Shown here one piece after another: positions 48,517 to 56,665 of a stretch of 64,000 nucleotides of DNA. Every line of letters begins with the position of its first letter. The first letter of the stretch is position 1. The notes under the pieces were generated by a model. That model had not been told where the DNA came from. It made no database searches and saw nothing but the letters and a program-made list of their open reading frames with translations. The position numbers and the translations under genes were made by a program. Source of the stretch: Bog-756 sp963837805 (GTDB lineage: Bacteria > Actinomycetota > Acidimicrobiia > Acidimicrobiales > RAAP-2); contig CAWIOU010000014.1 of NCBI GenBank assembly GCA_963837805.1, positions 562,597 through 626,596 of the forward strand, written 5' to 3'.

Positions 48517-48589
48517 CTCCGAGGGGAGGGCTCGAACCTCCAACATCTGGCTCCAAAGGCCAGCGTTCTGCCAATTGAACTACCTCGGA
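48517..48589 (-). tRNA. tRNA-Gln (anticodon UUG)
   Basis: The minus strand folds into a full cloverleaf: acceptor TCCGAGG with CCTCGGA, anticodon stem CTGGC/GCCAG with loop CTTTGGA (anticodon TTG), and T arm GGAGG with loop TTCGAGC. G73 is the discriminator, as normal for glutamine. CCA is not encoded. Four or so variable-loop bases, class I. Confidence 0.95.
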
Positions 48590-48679
48590 TCGTCGCAACC
48601 ACCGCCGGCCGACTACGCCACCAGGCTACCCCTCACCGCACGCGGCACCCGGTGCCACGGCAATTCTGCACGACCCCGA

Positions 48680-48685
48680 TAGGCT
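48680..48685 (+). promoter_or_regulatory. Predicted -10 box for the response regulator gene
   Basis: TAGGCT lies nine bases before the ATG at 48695, with no Shine-Dalgarno between, fitting a leaderless or near-leaderless transcript. Prediction only. Confidence 0.4.
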
Positions 48686-48694
48686 CCGGGCCCG

Positions 48695-49366
48695 ATGAGA
48701 GTCCTCGTCGTCGATGACGATCCTGCGGTGAGTGGCGCGCTCAACCGAGCCCTCCGGCTCGAGGGATACGAGGTTTCGGTGGCCGTCGACGGGCCCCCGG
48801 CACTCGAGGAGATCGCCATCCGTCCCCCCGACGCCGTCATCCTCGATATCGGCCTGCCCACCATCGACGGTCTCGACGTCTGCCGTCGGCTCCGGGCGGC
48901 CGACAACGACACCCCGGTGCTCATGTTGACGGCCAGGGACGCCATCAACGACCGGGTCCAGGGGCTCGATGCCGGGGCCGACGACTACCTGGTCAAGCCG
49001 TTCGCGCTGGCCGAGCTACTGGCCCGGCTGCGGGCGCTCCTCCGGCGCCGGCCCGAGGAGTCGGGCGAGGTCCTCCGCTTCGCCGACCTCACCCTCGACC
49101 CGGTGACCCGGGAGGCGAGACGAGGCGATCGCCAGTTCACGCTGACCCGCATCGAGTTCGACCTGCTCGAACTGTTGCTGCGCCATCCGCGACAGGTCCT
49201 GACCCGCGAGTTGATCCTCGACCGGGTGTGGGGCTACACCTTCGACTCGGGCACCAACTCGCTCGCCGTCTACGTCGGGTACCTGCGGCGGAAGACCGAG
49301 GCGGGCGACGAGCCGCGGCTCATCCACACGGCGCGCGGGGTCGGCTACGTCCTCCGGGAGCCCTAG
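48695..49366 (+). CDS. OmpR/PhoB-family response regulator, MprA-like
   Basis: 223 residues. The receiver domain has VVDDDP and phospho-acceptor Asp51 in VILDIGLP, with the switch Thr in MLTARD and Lys in DDYLVKPF. The C-terminal winged helix (RIEFDLLELLLRHP, VWGY, VGYLRRKTEAG, TARGVGYVL) binds DNA. The closest known pattern is mycobacterial MprA/PrrA, which regulates envelope-stress genes. The histidine kinase gene starts 15 bases after the stop. The regulon is unknown. Confidence 0.93.
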   Translation: MRVLVVDDDPAVSGALNRALRLEGYEVSVAVDGPPALEEIAIRPPDAVILDIGLPTIDGLDVCRRLRAADNDTPVLMLTARDAINDRVQGLDAGADDYLVKPFALAELLARLRALLRRRPEESGEVLRFADLTLDPVTREARRGDRQFTLTRIEFDLLELLLRHPRQVLTRELILDRVWGYTFDSGTNSLAVYVGYLRRKTEAGDEPRLIHTARGVGYVLREP

Positions 49367-49380
49367 TCCGTGAGCCGGTC

Positions 49381-50775
49381 GTGACCTTCCGGGCCCGGCT
49401 GGTGCTGGCCGCCACCGGTGCCGTCCTGGTGGTGGTGGTCCTCGGCTCGTTCGTCACCTACATCGTCGCCTCCAACTCGCTCATCGGCTCGGCCGACGCC
49501 ACCCTGAGCGCCGAAGCCAACGCCGTGCTGGCGTCCAAGGAGCCCCAGCGAATCCCGAACGCCTGCGGCCCTCCGGTGGGTACGTGCAATCAGGTGGTGG
49601 CGCCGCTGGCCACGTTCGATCCCCAAGCGTCCACCATGGTGCTCCCGATCACCTCGACGGTCAGAACCTCGGCGGCCAGCCGGGGCCGGGCCCCGGAGGT
49701 CTTCTCGACGACCACGGCGCAAGGGGTCCAGGTCCGCCAGATCGTGGCCGCCCTCCCCCCGGGCTTCACCTACAACGACGGCTCCACCTATCTGGCCCTT
49801 CCGGCCGGGGGCGCCCTCCAGCTCTCGGTGCCGCTCACCGGCGCCAATCTCGAGCTGCGGCACCTCGCCCTGGCCCTGTGGCTGATCGTCGTGATCGGTG
49901 TGGCGCTGGCCATCCTCCTCGGTCTGGCCGTGGGCGAAACGGTGCTGCGCCCCCTCAACAGCCTGACCAGCACGGTCGAGGAGCTGGCCGAGACCACCGA
50001 CGTGGCCCGGCGCCTCGACCCGGGCGGGCCCGACGAGCTCGGCCGGCTCCGACGGGCCTTCAACCGGCTGCTGGTGGCGCTCGACACCTCCCGGGAGAGC
50101 CAACGCCAATTGGTGCTGGACGCCTCCCACGAGCTGCGCACCCCGCTGACCAGCCTCCGGACCAACATGGAGGTGGCCCGGCGCCTCGACGAGCTGGCCC
50201 CCGAGGAGCGGGAGGTGCTCATCGGGGACGTGCTCACCCAACTGGACGAGCTGACCACCCTGGTGGCCGACCTGGCCGAGCTGGCCCGCGGCGAACAGCC
50301 GCACCTGACGGCCGAGCCCATCCGGCTCGACACCATCGTGCTGGAGGCCGTCGAGGTGGCCACCACCCACGGCCGCAGCCGGGGCGTCCTCTTCGACGCC
50401 CGGGTGGCGCCGACCTGGGTGGTGGGATCGGCCCCCCGGATCGGCCGGGCCGTGGACAACCTGCTCGACAACGCGCTCAAGTGGAGCCCGGACGGCGGGG
50501 TGGTCGAAGTGGCCTGTTCGGGCGGCACCCTGATCGTGCGTGACCACGGCCCCGGGGTCGACGACAGCGACGTCGGCTTGATCTTCGACCGCTTCTACCG
50601 GGCCCCGAGCGCCCGGTCGAAGCCTGGTTCGGGGCTCGGGCTGGCCATCGTGGCCCAGGTGGCCCGGGACGAGGGCGGCAGCGTGAACGTGTACCAGGCC
50701 GAGGGCGGGGGCGCCGTCTTCCGGTTCAGTCTCCCCGAGGTGGCCGCTCCGCTCGGGACCGGCGACGAGGACTGA
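49381..50775 (+). CDS. Sensor histidine kinase, MprB-like
   Basis: 464 residues. Membrane helices at about 5-27 and 165-187 flank an outer sensor region of about 130 residues with two Cys near CGPPVGTC, perhaps disulfide-bonded. HAMP follows (ETVLRPLNSL), then HisKA with phospho-acceptor His in DASHELRTPLT. A HATPase domain ends it: NLLDNALKWSP, DHGPGVDD and GSGLGLAIV. It phosphorylates the regulator encoded just upstream. GTG 49381 gives a clean basic N-terminus before the first helix; the in-frame extension overlaps the regulator gene and is rejected. Confidence 0.92.
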   Translation: MTFRARLVLAATGAVLVVVVLGSFVTYIVASNSLIGSADATLSAEANAVLASKEPQRIPNACGPPVGTCNQVVAPLATFDPQASTMVLPITSTVRTSAASRGRAPEVFSTTTAQGVQVRQIVAALPPGFTYNDGSTYLALPAGGALQLSVPLTGANLELRHLALALWLIVVIGVALAILLGLAVGETVLRPLNSLTSTVEELAETTDVARRLDPGGPDELGRLRRAFNRLLVALDTSRESQRQLVLDASHELRTPLTSLRTNMEVARRLDELAPEEREVLIGDVLTQLDELTTLVADLAELARGEQPHLTAEPIRLDTIVLEAVEVATTHGRSRGVLFDARVAPTWVVGSAPRIGRAVDNLLDNALKWSPDGGVVEVACSGGTLIVRDHGPGVDDSDVGLIFDRFYRAPSARSKPGSGLGLAIVAQVARDEGGSVNVYQAEGGGAVFRFSLPEVAAPLGTGDED

Positions 50776-50822
50776 CTCCCCGCCCCGGCGGCCGCGGCAT
50801 GGCGTAAAACGACCTGGTCGAC

Positions 50823-50828
50823 TAGGGT
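50823..50828 (+). promoter_or_regulatory. Predicted -10 box for the bS22-like gene
   Basis: TAGGGT lies ten bases before the ATG at 50839 and no Shine-Dalgarno is seen. It fits a start site within a few bases of the ATG. Prediction only. Confidence 0.4.
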
Positions 50829-50838
50829 GCCGGTCGAC

Positions 50839-50940
50839 ATGGGATCACTGATCAAGAAGCGCCGCAAGCGCATGCGCAAGAAGAAGCACAAGAAGATGCT
50901 CAAGGCCACCAGGTGGCAGCGGCGGGCGGCAGGCAAGTAG
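50839..50940 (+). CDS. Small ribosomal protein bS22-like (AURKAIP1/COX24 domain)
   Basis: A 33-residue, extremely basic protein beginning MGSLIKKRRKRMRKKKHKK and ending GK. The KKRRKRMxKKKHxKxLxxTRxQRR pattern matches the actinobacterial bS22 protein seen in mycobacterial 30S structures near the decoding center. It stands alone between the kinase gene and convergent ispE, with its own predicted promoter. The match is by remembered sequence pattern; the start is unambiguous because the reading frame is only 34 codons. Confidence 0.85.
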   Translation: MGSLIKKRRKRMRKKKHKKMLKATRWQRRAAGK

Positions 50941-50966
50941 TCCCCGGCGCCTCGAGCGCCGGAGTC

Positions 50967-51821
50967 CTACCTGGGCGGCACAGCCGGCGTGGTGCGCACG
51001 GCAACCAGGATTCCCGTTTCGTCCCCGACCTGAATCGATTGCCGGTCCCGGACACCCAGCTCCTCGGGTGATCCCTCGACGAACCAGCTCGAGCCGCTCC
51101 CGGCCAGGTGGGGCCGCCGGCCGGTGAGATCCTCGAACCGGTCCCGCCACGCTCGGAGACGGGGCTCGACCAGCAGGGCCGCGGGTTCGAGCTCGTTGGC
51201 CGCGGGGTCCGCACCGACGGCGGCTTCCGGCGGCCGCCGGCGCCGGGCCCCCAACCCGTCCCAGGCCCGGTAGACGGCCCCGGTGTCCACGCCGAAGGGC
51301 AGGAGCACCAGGGTGAAGCGCCGGTCGACGTGGGGCAGCGGCCGGACCTTCTCACCGACCCCGCCGACCACGGCCCTCCCCCCGGCCACGCAGAAGGGCA
51401 CGTCGGCGCCCAGCGCGGCGGCCACGGTGATGTCGGTGCAGCCGGCCCAGCGCAGAACGGCGGCGGCGTCGGCCGACCCTCCACCCAGCCCGGCCCCGGG
51501 GGGGACCCGCTTCACCACGTGCACCCGGGCCGAGCGCCCGACGGCGGCCAGGGCCCGGGCCACCAGGTTCTGCGCCCCGGCAGGGATGGCATCGGGCTCC
51601 CATCCCGTCGCCGGCCCCGACGGGTCGGGGGAGAAGGACAGATCAATGCCCGTGGTGCCGGACTCCTGGTCGTCGATGACCAGCGTGTCGGCCAGATCGA
51701 GGGTGACCATCTCGGATTCCAGCAGGTGGTAGCCGTCGGACCGGACCCCGGTGACCCGGAGCGAGAGGGTCAGTTTGGCCGGCGCGCTGACCTCCACCGG
51801 TGGGCGGGACACCCCGCTCAC
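50967..51821 (-). CDS. ispE: 4-diphosphocytidyl-2-C-methyl-D-erythritol kinase
   Basis: 284 residues, a GHMP kinase of the non-mevalonate isoprenoid pathway that phosphorylates CDP-methylerythritol. APAKLTLSLRVTGVRSDGYH is the substrate motif, and the ATP-binding glycine loop is PPGAGLGGGSADAAA. The C-terminal LAGSGSSWF loop is also typical. GTG 51821 overlaps the rsmA stop by 4 bases, so rsmA and ispE are translationally coupled, the arrangement also found in M. tuberculosis. Confidence 0.95.
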   Translation of the reverse strand: MSGVSRPPVEVSAPAKLTLSLRVTGVRSDGYHLLESEMVTLDLADTLVIDDQESGTTGIDLSFSPDPSGPATGWEPDAIPAGAQNLVARALAAVGRSARVHVVKRVPPGAGLGGGSADAAAVLRWAGCTDITVAAALGADVPFCVAGGRAVVGGVGEKVRPLPHVDRRFTLVLLPFGVDTGAVYRAWDGLGARRRRPPEAAVGADPAANELEPAALLVEPRLRAWRDRFEDLTGRRPHLAGSGSSWFVEGSPEELGVRDRQSIQVGDETGILVAVRTTPAVPPR

Positions 51822-52687
51822 CGGTCCGGGCCCCCGTCGGCCGGCTCGGGCCAGGCCGCCAACCGCTCCCATTCCTCGAGCGAGAGCTCCTCGGCCCGGG
51901 CGGTGGGCCTGATGCCGGCGGCCTCGAACGCCTCGAGGGCCACCCTCCCGTCGAGCGAACGGCGGAGCATCTTGCGGCGGTGGGCGAAGCCGGCCCGCAC
52001 CACCGAGAACAGGCGCTCGTAGCCGTCGGAGCCCGGGCCGTCCACCACCCCGCCCACCCGTTCGGGCCGACGGTCGAGGCGAACCAGCACCGACTCCACC
52101 CGCGGCCTCGGGATGAAGACGGAGGCCGACACCCGGCCGACCAGCGCCGCCGTGGCCCAGTAGGCCACCTTCACCGACACCGCGCCGTAAGCATCGTCAC
52201 CGGCGCCGGCGGCCATCCGCTCCCCCACCTCCCGCTGCACCATCACCAGGAGCGACGAGATCCGGGGGGCCTCCTCCAGGACGCGGATGACCAGCGGTAC
52301 GGCGACGTTGTAGGGCAGATTGGCGACCAGGGACCACGGGGTCGTATCCGGTCCCCCGTCGTCGAGCAGATCGGACCAGTCGAGGGTGAGGGCATCGGCC
52401 TCGACCACCCGGACTCCCACCGGCTCGACCTGGGCCCGGAGCACGGCCAGGACGTGCCTGTCGATCTCCACCGCCGTCACCGAAGCCCCGGCCTCGGCCA
52501 GGGCCAGGGTGAGCGAACCCAGGCCGGCCCCGATCTCGACGACCCGCTGACCGGCGGTCACGCCGGAGAGCCGGACGATCCGGCGGACGGTGTTCCCGTC
52601 GGCCACGAAGTTCTGCCCGAGCGCCCGGCTGGGGCGGAGGTCGTTGGCCAGGAGGAGCTCGTGGATCTCGGCTCGGCCGTGGGTCAC
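51818..52687 (-). CDS. rsmA: 16S rRNA dimethyladenosine transferase RsmA/KsgA
   Basis: 289 residues. It dimethylates A1518 and A1519 of 16S rRNA late in 30S assembly. Motifs are ALGQNFVADGNTVRRIV, the SAM-binding VVEIGAGLGSLTLAL, VTAVEIDRH, and the catalytic NLPYNVAVPLV. The C-terminal part has the usual helices with RRKMLRRSL. GTG 52687 gives VTHGRAEIHELL; the open frame continues upstream but without family similarity. The RlpA-like gene lies 65 bases upstream, and ispE overlaps downstream. Confidence 0.95.
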   Translation of the reverse strand: MTHGRAEIHELLLANDLRPSRALGQNFVADGNTVRRIVRLSGVTAGQRVVEIGAGLGSLTLALAEAGASVTAVEIDRHVLAVLRAQVEPVGVRVVEADALTLDWSDLLDDGGPDTTPWSLVANLPYNVAVPLVIRVLEEAPRISSLLVMVQREVGERMAAGAGDDAYGAVSVKVAYWATAALVGRVSASVFIPRPRVESVLVRLDRRPERVGGVVDGPGSDGYERLFSVVRAGFAHRRKMLRRSLDGRVALEAFEAAGIRPTARAEELSLEEWERLAAWPEPADGGPDR

Positions 52688-52752
52688 CCGGTCAGTGTCC
52701 CACTTCTCGGAATGGACCCCGGGGCGCAGCGCGGTCCTCGACGACGACGCCG

Positions 52753-53499
52753 TCACCAGCTGAGCTCGGCGTCGATCACTCCCTGCGAGAGCGGGGCGAT
52801 CTCGGCAAAGGTGGCCGTGGCCAGGTCGATGGCCCGGGAGGTGTCCGCCTCCCGATCGTCGACCACGCAGCTGACCGACTCCCCGTTGGCCGGGTTGGTC
52901 ACCTCGACCACCGTGCCGAACGGCAGCCACGGGCTGGCGCAGGTCCCGGCGGGATGGTCGTAGTAGGTGACCTGCCCCTCCTCGGTGGTGGCCGGCGGAG
53001 GCGGCACCGTCGTGGTCGTCGGGGCCGGCGTCGGAGGCGGCGCCGCCGGCACGGCCACCACCGGTGCCCGACGGTCGACGACCACCTCGGCCGGGGCGGT
53101 GACCACGGGGGCCGCCCCGGTGGTCCCGACTACAGGCCGACCGTTCGACCGGGCCGAGGAGCGGCCTGCGTCGGGCCGTCCGATCGGCTGGGCCGCCCGG
53201 GCCCGGCGGGCCCTTCTGGCCCGGGACGTGCCCTTCTTCCCCGGAGCCGTCCGGGTTGCCGGCCTCGCCTTCTCCGGGACCGCTCTCGTGCTCGAGACCA
53301 ACTCGGTGTGGACGCGCGGCCGGGCCGAGCCGCGGAGAGGTCCCGAAGCCACCCGAGAGGAGCCGGTACTGGGTCCCGAGGGCGGGGACGCCGCCGCGTC
53401 CTGACCGTTCTGGATCAACAGGAGGGGCACGATGAGCACGGCTCCGCACAAGATGAGCGCGGCACCGGGCCGGCTGCCCTTTCTGATTCTGGTCCGCAG
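52753..53499 (-). CDS. Secreted RlpA-like protein with C-terminal DPBB domain
   Basis: About 248 residues. A basic n-region (RTRIRKGSRP), a hydrophobic helix (AALILCGAVLIVPLLLIQ), a long Arg/Ala/Pro/Thr linker, then a double-psi beta-barrel: GQVTYYDHPAGTCASPWLPFGTVVEVTN and the late DLATATFAEIAPLSQG. The DPBB fold is shared by RlpA and by expansin- or Rpf-related wall enzymes. An Asp stands where RlpA proteins put the catalytic Asp. The only common start codon, TTG 53451, would cut into the signal helix; CTG 53499 with gaggag about nine bases before fits better. It occupies the rpfB slot between tatD and rsmA. Confidence 0.75.
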   Translation of the reverse strand: MRTRIRKGSRPGAALILCGAVLIVPLLLIQNGQDAAASPPSGPSTGSSRVASGPLRGSARPRVHTELVSSTRAVPEKARPATRTAPGKKGTSRARRARRARAAQPIGRPDAGRSSARSNGRPVVGTTGAAPVVTAPAEVVVDRRAPVVAVPAAPPPTPAPTTTTVPPPPATTEEGQVTYYDHPAGTCASPWLPFGTVVEVTNPANGESVSCVVDDREADTSRAIDLATATFAEIAPLSQGVIDAELSW

Positions 53500-53762
53500 G
53501 ACTCCACTCTCCTCGTGAGGCTGATAGGGCCGCCTCCGCGGGGTTCATCCCCGGAAGGCACATCCGCCCCCGGGGGGACGGACCGGACCGACTCCTCCAA
53601 GCCGGTCCTGGGAACGCGCCCGACAGCCGCACTCCGAGATCCACATCAAACAAAACGACCGCTCAACTACGCGGCCGCAGGGACGACGTTAGGGGGAGGC
53701 GCTCGGAGGAATCAAACCGGGCGGCGGCCCGGGACCGGGCTCAGTGGGCCCGACGGCCGGCC
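53500..53762 (-). promoter_or_regulatory. Leader/intergenic region upstream of the RlpA-like gene
   Basis: About 260 bases between the tatD stop and this gene. On the minus strand it holds several stable hairpins: ggaccggc with gtcggtcc around 53594-53620, and ggggatgaacccc around 53537-53549, then a segment ccctatcagcctcacgagga near 53510-53530. The order loosely recalls a ydaO (c-di-AMP) riboswitch, which often precedes cell-wall hydrolase genes in Actinobacteria, but the conserved core does not match closely. A low-confidence call. Confidence 0.25.
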
Positions 53763-54632
53763 TCAGAGGGAGAACAGAGCCAGCGCATTTCGGGTCGTGC
53801 GCTCGGCCACCACCCAAGTCTCAACCCCTTTGACCTGGGCAATTGCTGCCCCCACCAACGGAACCCTCGATGGTTCATTGAGGGTTCCCCGATGGGGTAC
53901 CGGGGTCAGGAAGGGAGTGTCCGTCTCGACCAGGAGCCGGTCCATCGGGCACAGGGCAGCCGCCTCCCGCACGTCGGCCGCGTTCTTGAAGGTGACCACA
54001 CCGCTGAACGACAGCGAGGCCCCGAGGGCGAGACACCGCCGGGCCTCCTCGGGTCCCCCGGTGAAGCAGTGGACCACGGTCCGCTCGGGCACACCGCTGG
54101 CGGTGAGGATGTCCACGGTGTCGTCCCACGCCTCCCGGGTGTGGATGACCAGGGCCAGGCCGTGGCGGTGGGCCAGCTCCACCTGCCGGGCGAATGCCTC
54201 CCGCTGGACCGGCCGGGGCGAATGGTCGTAGTGGTAGTCGAGGCCGCACTCGCCGATGCCGACGACCACGGCCGGAGCCCGGCCACCCTCGGACCGGTGG
54301 GCCAGCTCGCCGGCCACCAGGTCGTCGAGGGAATCGACCCCGTCGACGGCGTCGTGGGGATGCAGACCCACCGTGGCCCACAGCTCCACCCCCTCGGCCA
54401 CCGCCGGCGAGTCGGGGCGGCGCATGGCCCGGACCAGGGCCACCGCCTCGGCCGAGGAACCGGCTCCGGTGCCGATGCACACCATCCTGGACACGCCGGC
54501 CTCCGAGGCCCGGGCGATGGTGGCCGCCAGCCGGGAGGCGTGGGGACCCGCCTGGTTGGCCCCGTCGGTCGAGGCGAACTCCTCCTGCAGGTGGCAGTGG
54601 GAGTCGAACCACTCGATCACCGCGTCGTGCAC
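53763..54632 (-). CDS. tatD: TatD-family metal-dependent hydrolase/DNase
   Basis: 289 residues of the TatD amidohydrolase TIM barrel. The first metal motif FDSHCHLQ opens the protein, then VGLHPHDA, VGIGECGLDYHYDHS with the central Glu, VIHTREAWDDT, VVHCFTGGPEEA, and LLVETDTPFLTP. It acts as a 3'-5' exonuclease or related phosphoesterase. GTG 54632 follows the metG stop by 14 bases; a second GTG four codons later is an alternative. The metG-tatD pair is conserved in Actinobacteria. Confidence 0.93.
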   Translation of the reverse strand: MHDAVIEWFDSHCHLQEEFASTDGANQAGPHASRLAATIARASEAGVSRMVCIGTGAGSSAEAVALVRAMRRPDSPAVAEGVELWATVGLHPHDAVDGVDSLDDLVAGELAHRSEGGRAPAVVVGIGECGLDYHYDHSPRPVQREAFARQVELAHRHGLALVIHTREAWDDTVDILTASGVPERTVVHCFTGGPEEARRCLALGASLSFSGVVTFKNAADVREAAALCPMDRLLVETDTPFLTPVPHRGTLNEPSRVPLVGAAIAQVKGVETWVVAERTTRNALALFSL

Positions 54633-54646
54633 CCGCCGACCCCCGG

Positions 54647-56155
54647 CTAGCTCTTGCGCCGGGGAAACAGCGGAGCGCCCTTTTCGACGGCGAGGCCCCC
54701 GGGGTAGCCTCCCCAGCGGCCCGAGGCCGGCAGCCGCTCGTCCTCCGGCGACCCGCGGAGGCCGATGCGCCGCCAGATCTCGTCGGCGGTGGACGGCATG
54801 GCCGGGACGATCAGGATGGACACGATCCGCAGCACCTCGAGGGCACTGCCCAGGATGGCGTCCACCTCGGGCCCGGGCTCGGCCTTCCAGGGCTCGGCCG
54901 TCTCCAGCTCGGCGTTGGTCTCCCGGATGAGGCGCCAGGTGGCTTCGAGTCCGAGGTTGGGCAGGGCGCTGTCCCACGCCGCAGCGGCCTCGGCCACCAC
55001 CGCCGCCGCCTCACCGGCCAGGCGGCTGTCCGGATCGGGGGGAGGCCCGATCCCCGCGCACTTGGAACCGACCACGGTGGCCACCCTCGACAGCAGGTTG
55101 CCGAGATTGTTGGCCAGGTCGGCGTTGTAACGGCTGACGATCCCCTCGGCGGAGAAATCCCCGTCCGATCCGAGGGGGATGTCCCGCAACAGGTGGTAGC
55201 GGACCGGGTCGACCCCGAAGTCGGCGGTGAGCTCGCCGGGCGAGATCTGGTTGACGCTCGAGTTGGACATCTTCTGCCCCCCGAGCAGCAGCCACCCGTG
55301 CACCTGGACGTGGGCCGGGGGGTCGATGCCGGCGGCCATGCACATGGCCGGCCACCACACGCAGTGGAACCGGATGATCTCCTTGCCGATCAGGTGGTGG
55401 ACCGCCGGCCACCACTCCTCGAACCGCTGTGCATCCTGTCCGTAGCCGATGGCCGTGAGGTAGTTGATCAGCGCGTCGTACCAGACGTAGAAGACGTGCT
55501 TCTCGTCCCAGGGGACCCGCACCCCCCAGTCGATCGAGGTCCGGGTGATGGAGATGTCCCGCAGCCCACCCCTGATGAAACTGAGCGCCTCGTTGCGCTT
55601 CGACTCGGGTGCCACCGCGCCCGGGTTGGCCTCGTACCAGTCGATGAGCGGCTGTTCGAAGGCGCTCAGCCGGAAGAAGTAGTTCACCTCCTCGAGGTGC
55701 TCGACCGGCAACCGGTGGATCGGGCACAGTCCGCCGTCGAGGAGATCGTCCTCGGCGTAGTACTGCTCGCAGGGCACGCAGTACAGGCCGCGGTAGAGGT
55801 CCTTGTAGATATGGCCGTTCTGGTAGATCCGGCCCAGGAACGTCTGGACCGCCTGGTGATGCCGGGGCTCGGTGGTACGGATGAAGTCGTCGTTGGAGAT
55901 GTCGAGATCGGCCCACGCCGCGGCGAAGCGGGGAGCCAACTGGTCGGTCCAGGCCGCCGGGGTGAGCCCCTGCTCCTCGGCGGCCCGGGCCACCTTCTGC
56001 CCGTGCTCGTCGGTACCGGTGAGGAAGAAGACGTCGTCGCCGATCAGGCGATGCCAGCGGGCCAGCGCGTCGGCGTTGACCGTCGAATAGGCGTGCCCGA
56101 CGTGGGGCGCGTCCTTGACGTAGTAGATCGGCGTGGTGATGTAGTAGCGGGGCAC
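54647..56155 (-). CDS. metG: Methionyl-tRNA synthetase
   Basis: 502 residues, the short MetG form without C-terminal dimerisation domain. It charges tRNA-Met. The HIGH-like motif is PHVGHAYS, the zinc knuckle has CVPC followed by CPIH in place of a second CxxC, and the KMSKS loop reads KMSNS (Lys295), so the second Lys is replaced by Asn. The helical anticodon-binding domain follows. GTG 56155 starts VPRYYITTPIYYV. TACGCT eight bases upstream and absence of a Shine-Dalgarno suggest a leaderless message. It leads the metG-tatD-RlpA-rsmA-ispE block. Confidence 0.95.
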   Translation of the reverse strand: MPRYYITTPIYYVKDAPHVGHAYSTVNADALARWHRLIGDDVFFLTGTDEHGQKVARAAEEQGLTPAAWTDQLAPRFAAAWADLDISNDDFIRTTEPRHHQAVQTFLGRIYQNGHIYKDLYRGLYCVPCEQYYAEDDLLDGGLCPIHRLPVEHLEEVNYFFRLSAFEQPLIDWYEANPGAVAPESKRNEALSFIRGGLRDISITRTSIDWGVRVPWDEKHVFYVWYDALINYLTAIGYGQDAQRFEEWWPAVHHLIGKEIIRFHCVWWPAMCMAAGIDPPAHVQVHGWLLLGGQKMSNSSVNQISPGELTADFGVDPVRYHLLRDIPLGSDGDFSAEGIVSRYNADLANNLGNLLSRVATVVGSKCAGIGPPPDPDSRLAGEAAAVVAEAAAAWDSALPNLGLEATWRLIRETNAELETAEPWKAEPGPEVDAILGSALEVLRIVSILIVPAMPSTADEIWRRIGLRGSPEDERLPASGRWGGYPGGLAVEKGAPLFPRRKS

Positions 56156-56163
56156 TGGCAGGT

Positions 56164-56169
56164 AGCGTA
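56164..56169 (-). promoter_or_regulatory. Predicted -10 box for metG
   Basis: On the minus strand TACGCT lies eight bases before the metG GTG and no Shine-Dalgarno is present. Prediction only. Confidence 0.4.
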
Positions 56170-56202
56170 CCGACCGGGAGGATCCCGACCGACACGGCGC
56201 CA

Positions 56203-56208
56203 TAGGAT
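56203..56208 (+). promoter_or_regulatory. Predicted -10 box for the NUDIX gene
   Basis: TAGGAT lies ten bases before ATG 56219. If this is the promoter, the earlier ATG at 56207 overlaps it and cannot be the start. Prediction only. Confidence 0.35.
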
Positions 56209-56218
56209 GCAGTGCTCG

Positions 56219-56656
56219 ATGGAACCACCCGGCCCCCAACGCTCGGCGCTCCGGCAACGGGTGGCCGTCTACGGCATCTGCGAGGACGGGAACGGCCACG
56301 TCCTGCTGGTCCGAGCGGCCCGCTACCTCACCGTGGCCGGACGCTGGTTCCTACCCGGGGGCGGTATCGACCACGGTGAGGATCCGGTCACCGCCCTGGA
56401 GCGGGAGTTCGCCGAGGAGACCGGCCTGCACGTCGAGGTCGGTGAGCTCAAGGGGGTGCTGTCCGACGTCTTCACGCTGCCCAACGGGGCCGACCTGCAT
56501 ACCGTCAGGATCGTCTACGGCATCGAGTCCTACTCCGGCGAGCTCCGGGACGAGACCGACGGATCCTCCGATGCCGCCCGGTGGCAACCCCTCGACCAGA
56601 TGAGCGAGCTGCCCCTCGCGCCCTACGTCCGCCGGGCCCTCGCCGAGCTCCGCTGA
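56219..56656 (+). CDS. NUDIX hydrolase
   Basis: 145 residues. The Nudix box is present as GGGIDHGEDPVTALEREFAEETGLHVEVG, with the metal-binding Glu residues in the REFAEETG core. The substrate is some nucleoside diphosphate linked to another group. The beta strand RVAVYGICEDGNGHVLLVRA opens the fold. ATG 56219 is chosen because TAGGAT stands ten bases before it; an ATG four codons upstream is possible. It is divergent from metG and convergent with rsmI. Substrate unknown. Confidence 0.88.
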   Translation: MEPPGPQRSALRQRVAVYGICEDGNGHVLLVRAARYLTVAGRWFLPGGGIDHGEDPVTALEREFAEETGLHVEVGELKGVLSDVFTLPNGADLHTVRIVYGIESYSGELRDETDGSSDAARWQPLDQMSELPLAPYVRRALAELR

Positions 56657-56665
56657 TCAGCCCCG

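Noticed and set aside
53500..53762. Firm call of a c-di-AMP riboswitch
   Set aside because: Only loose resemblance; the conserved core bases do not line up by eye, so it is kept as a question only.
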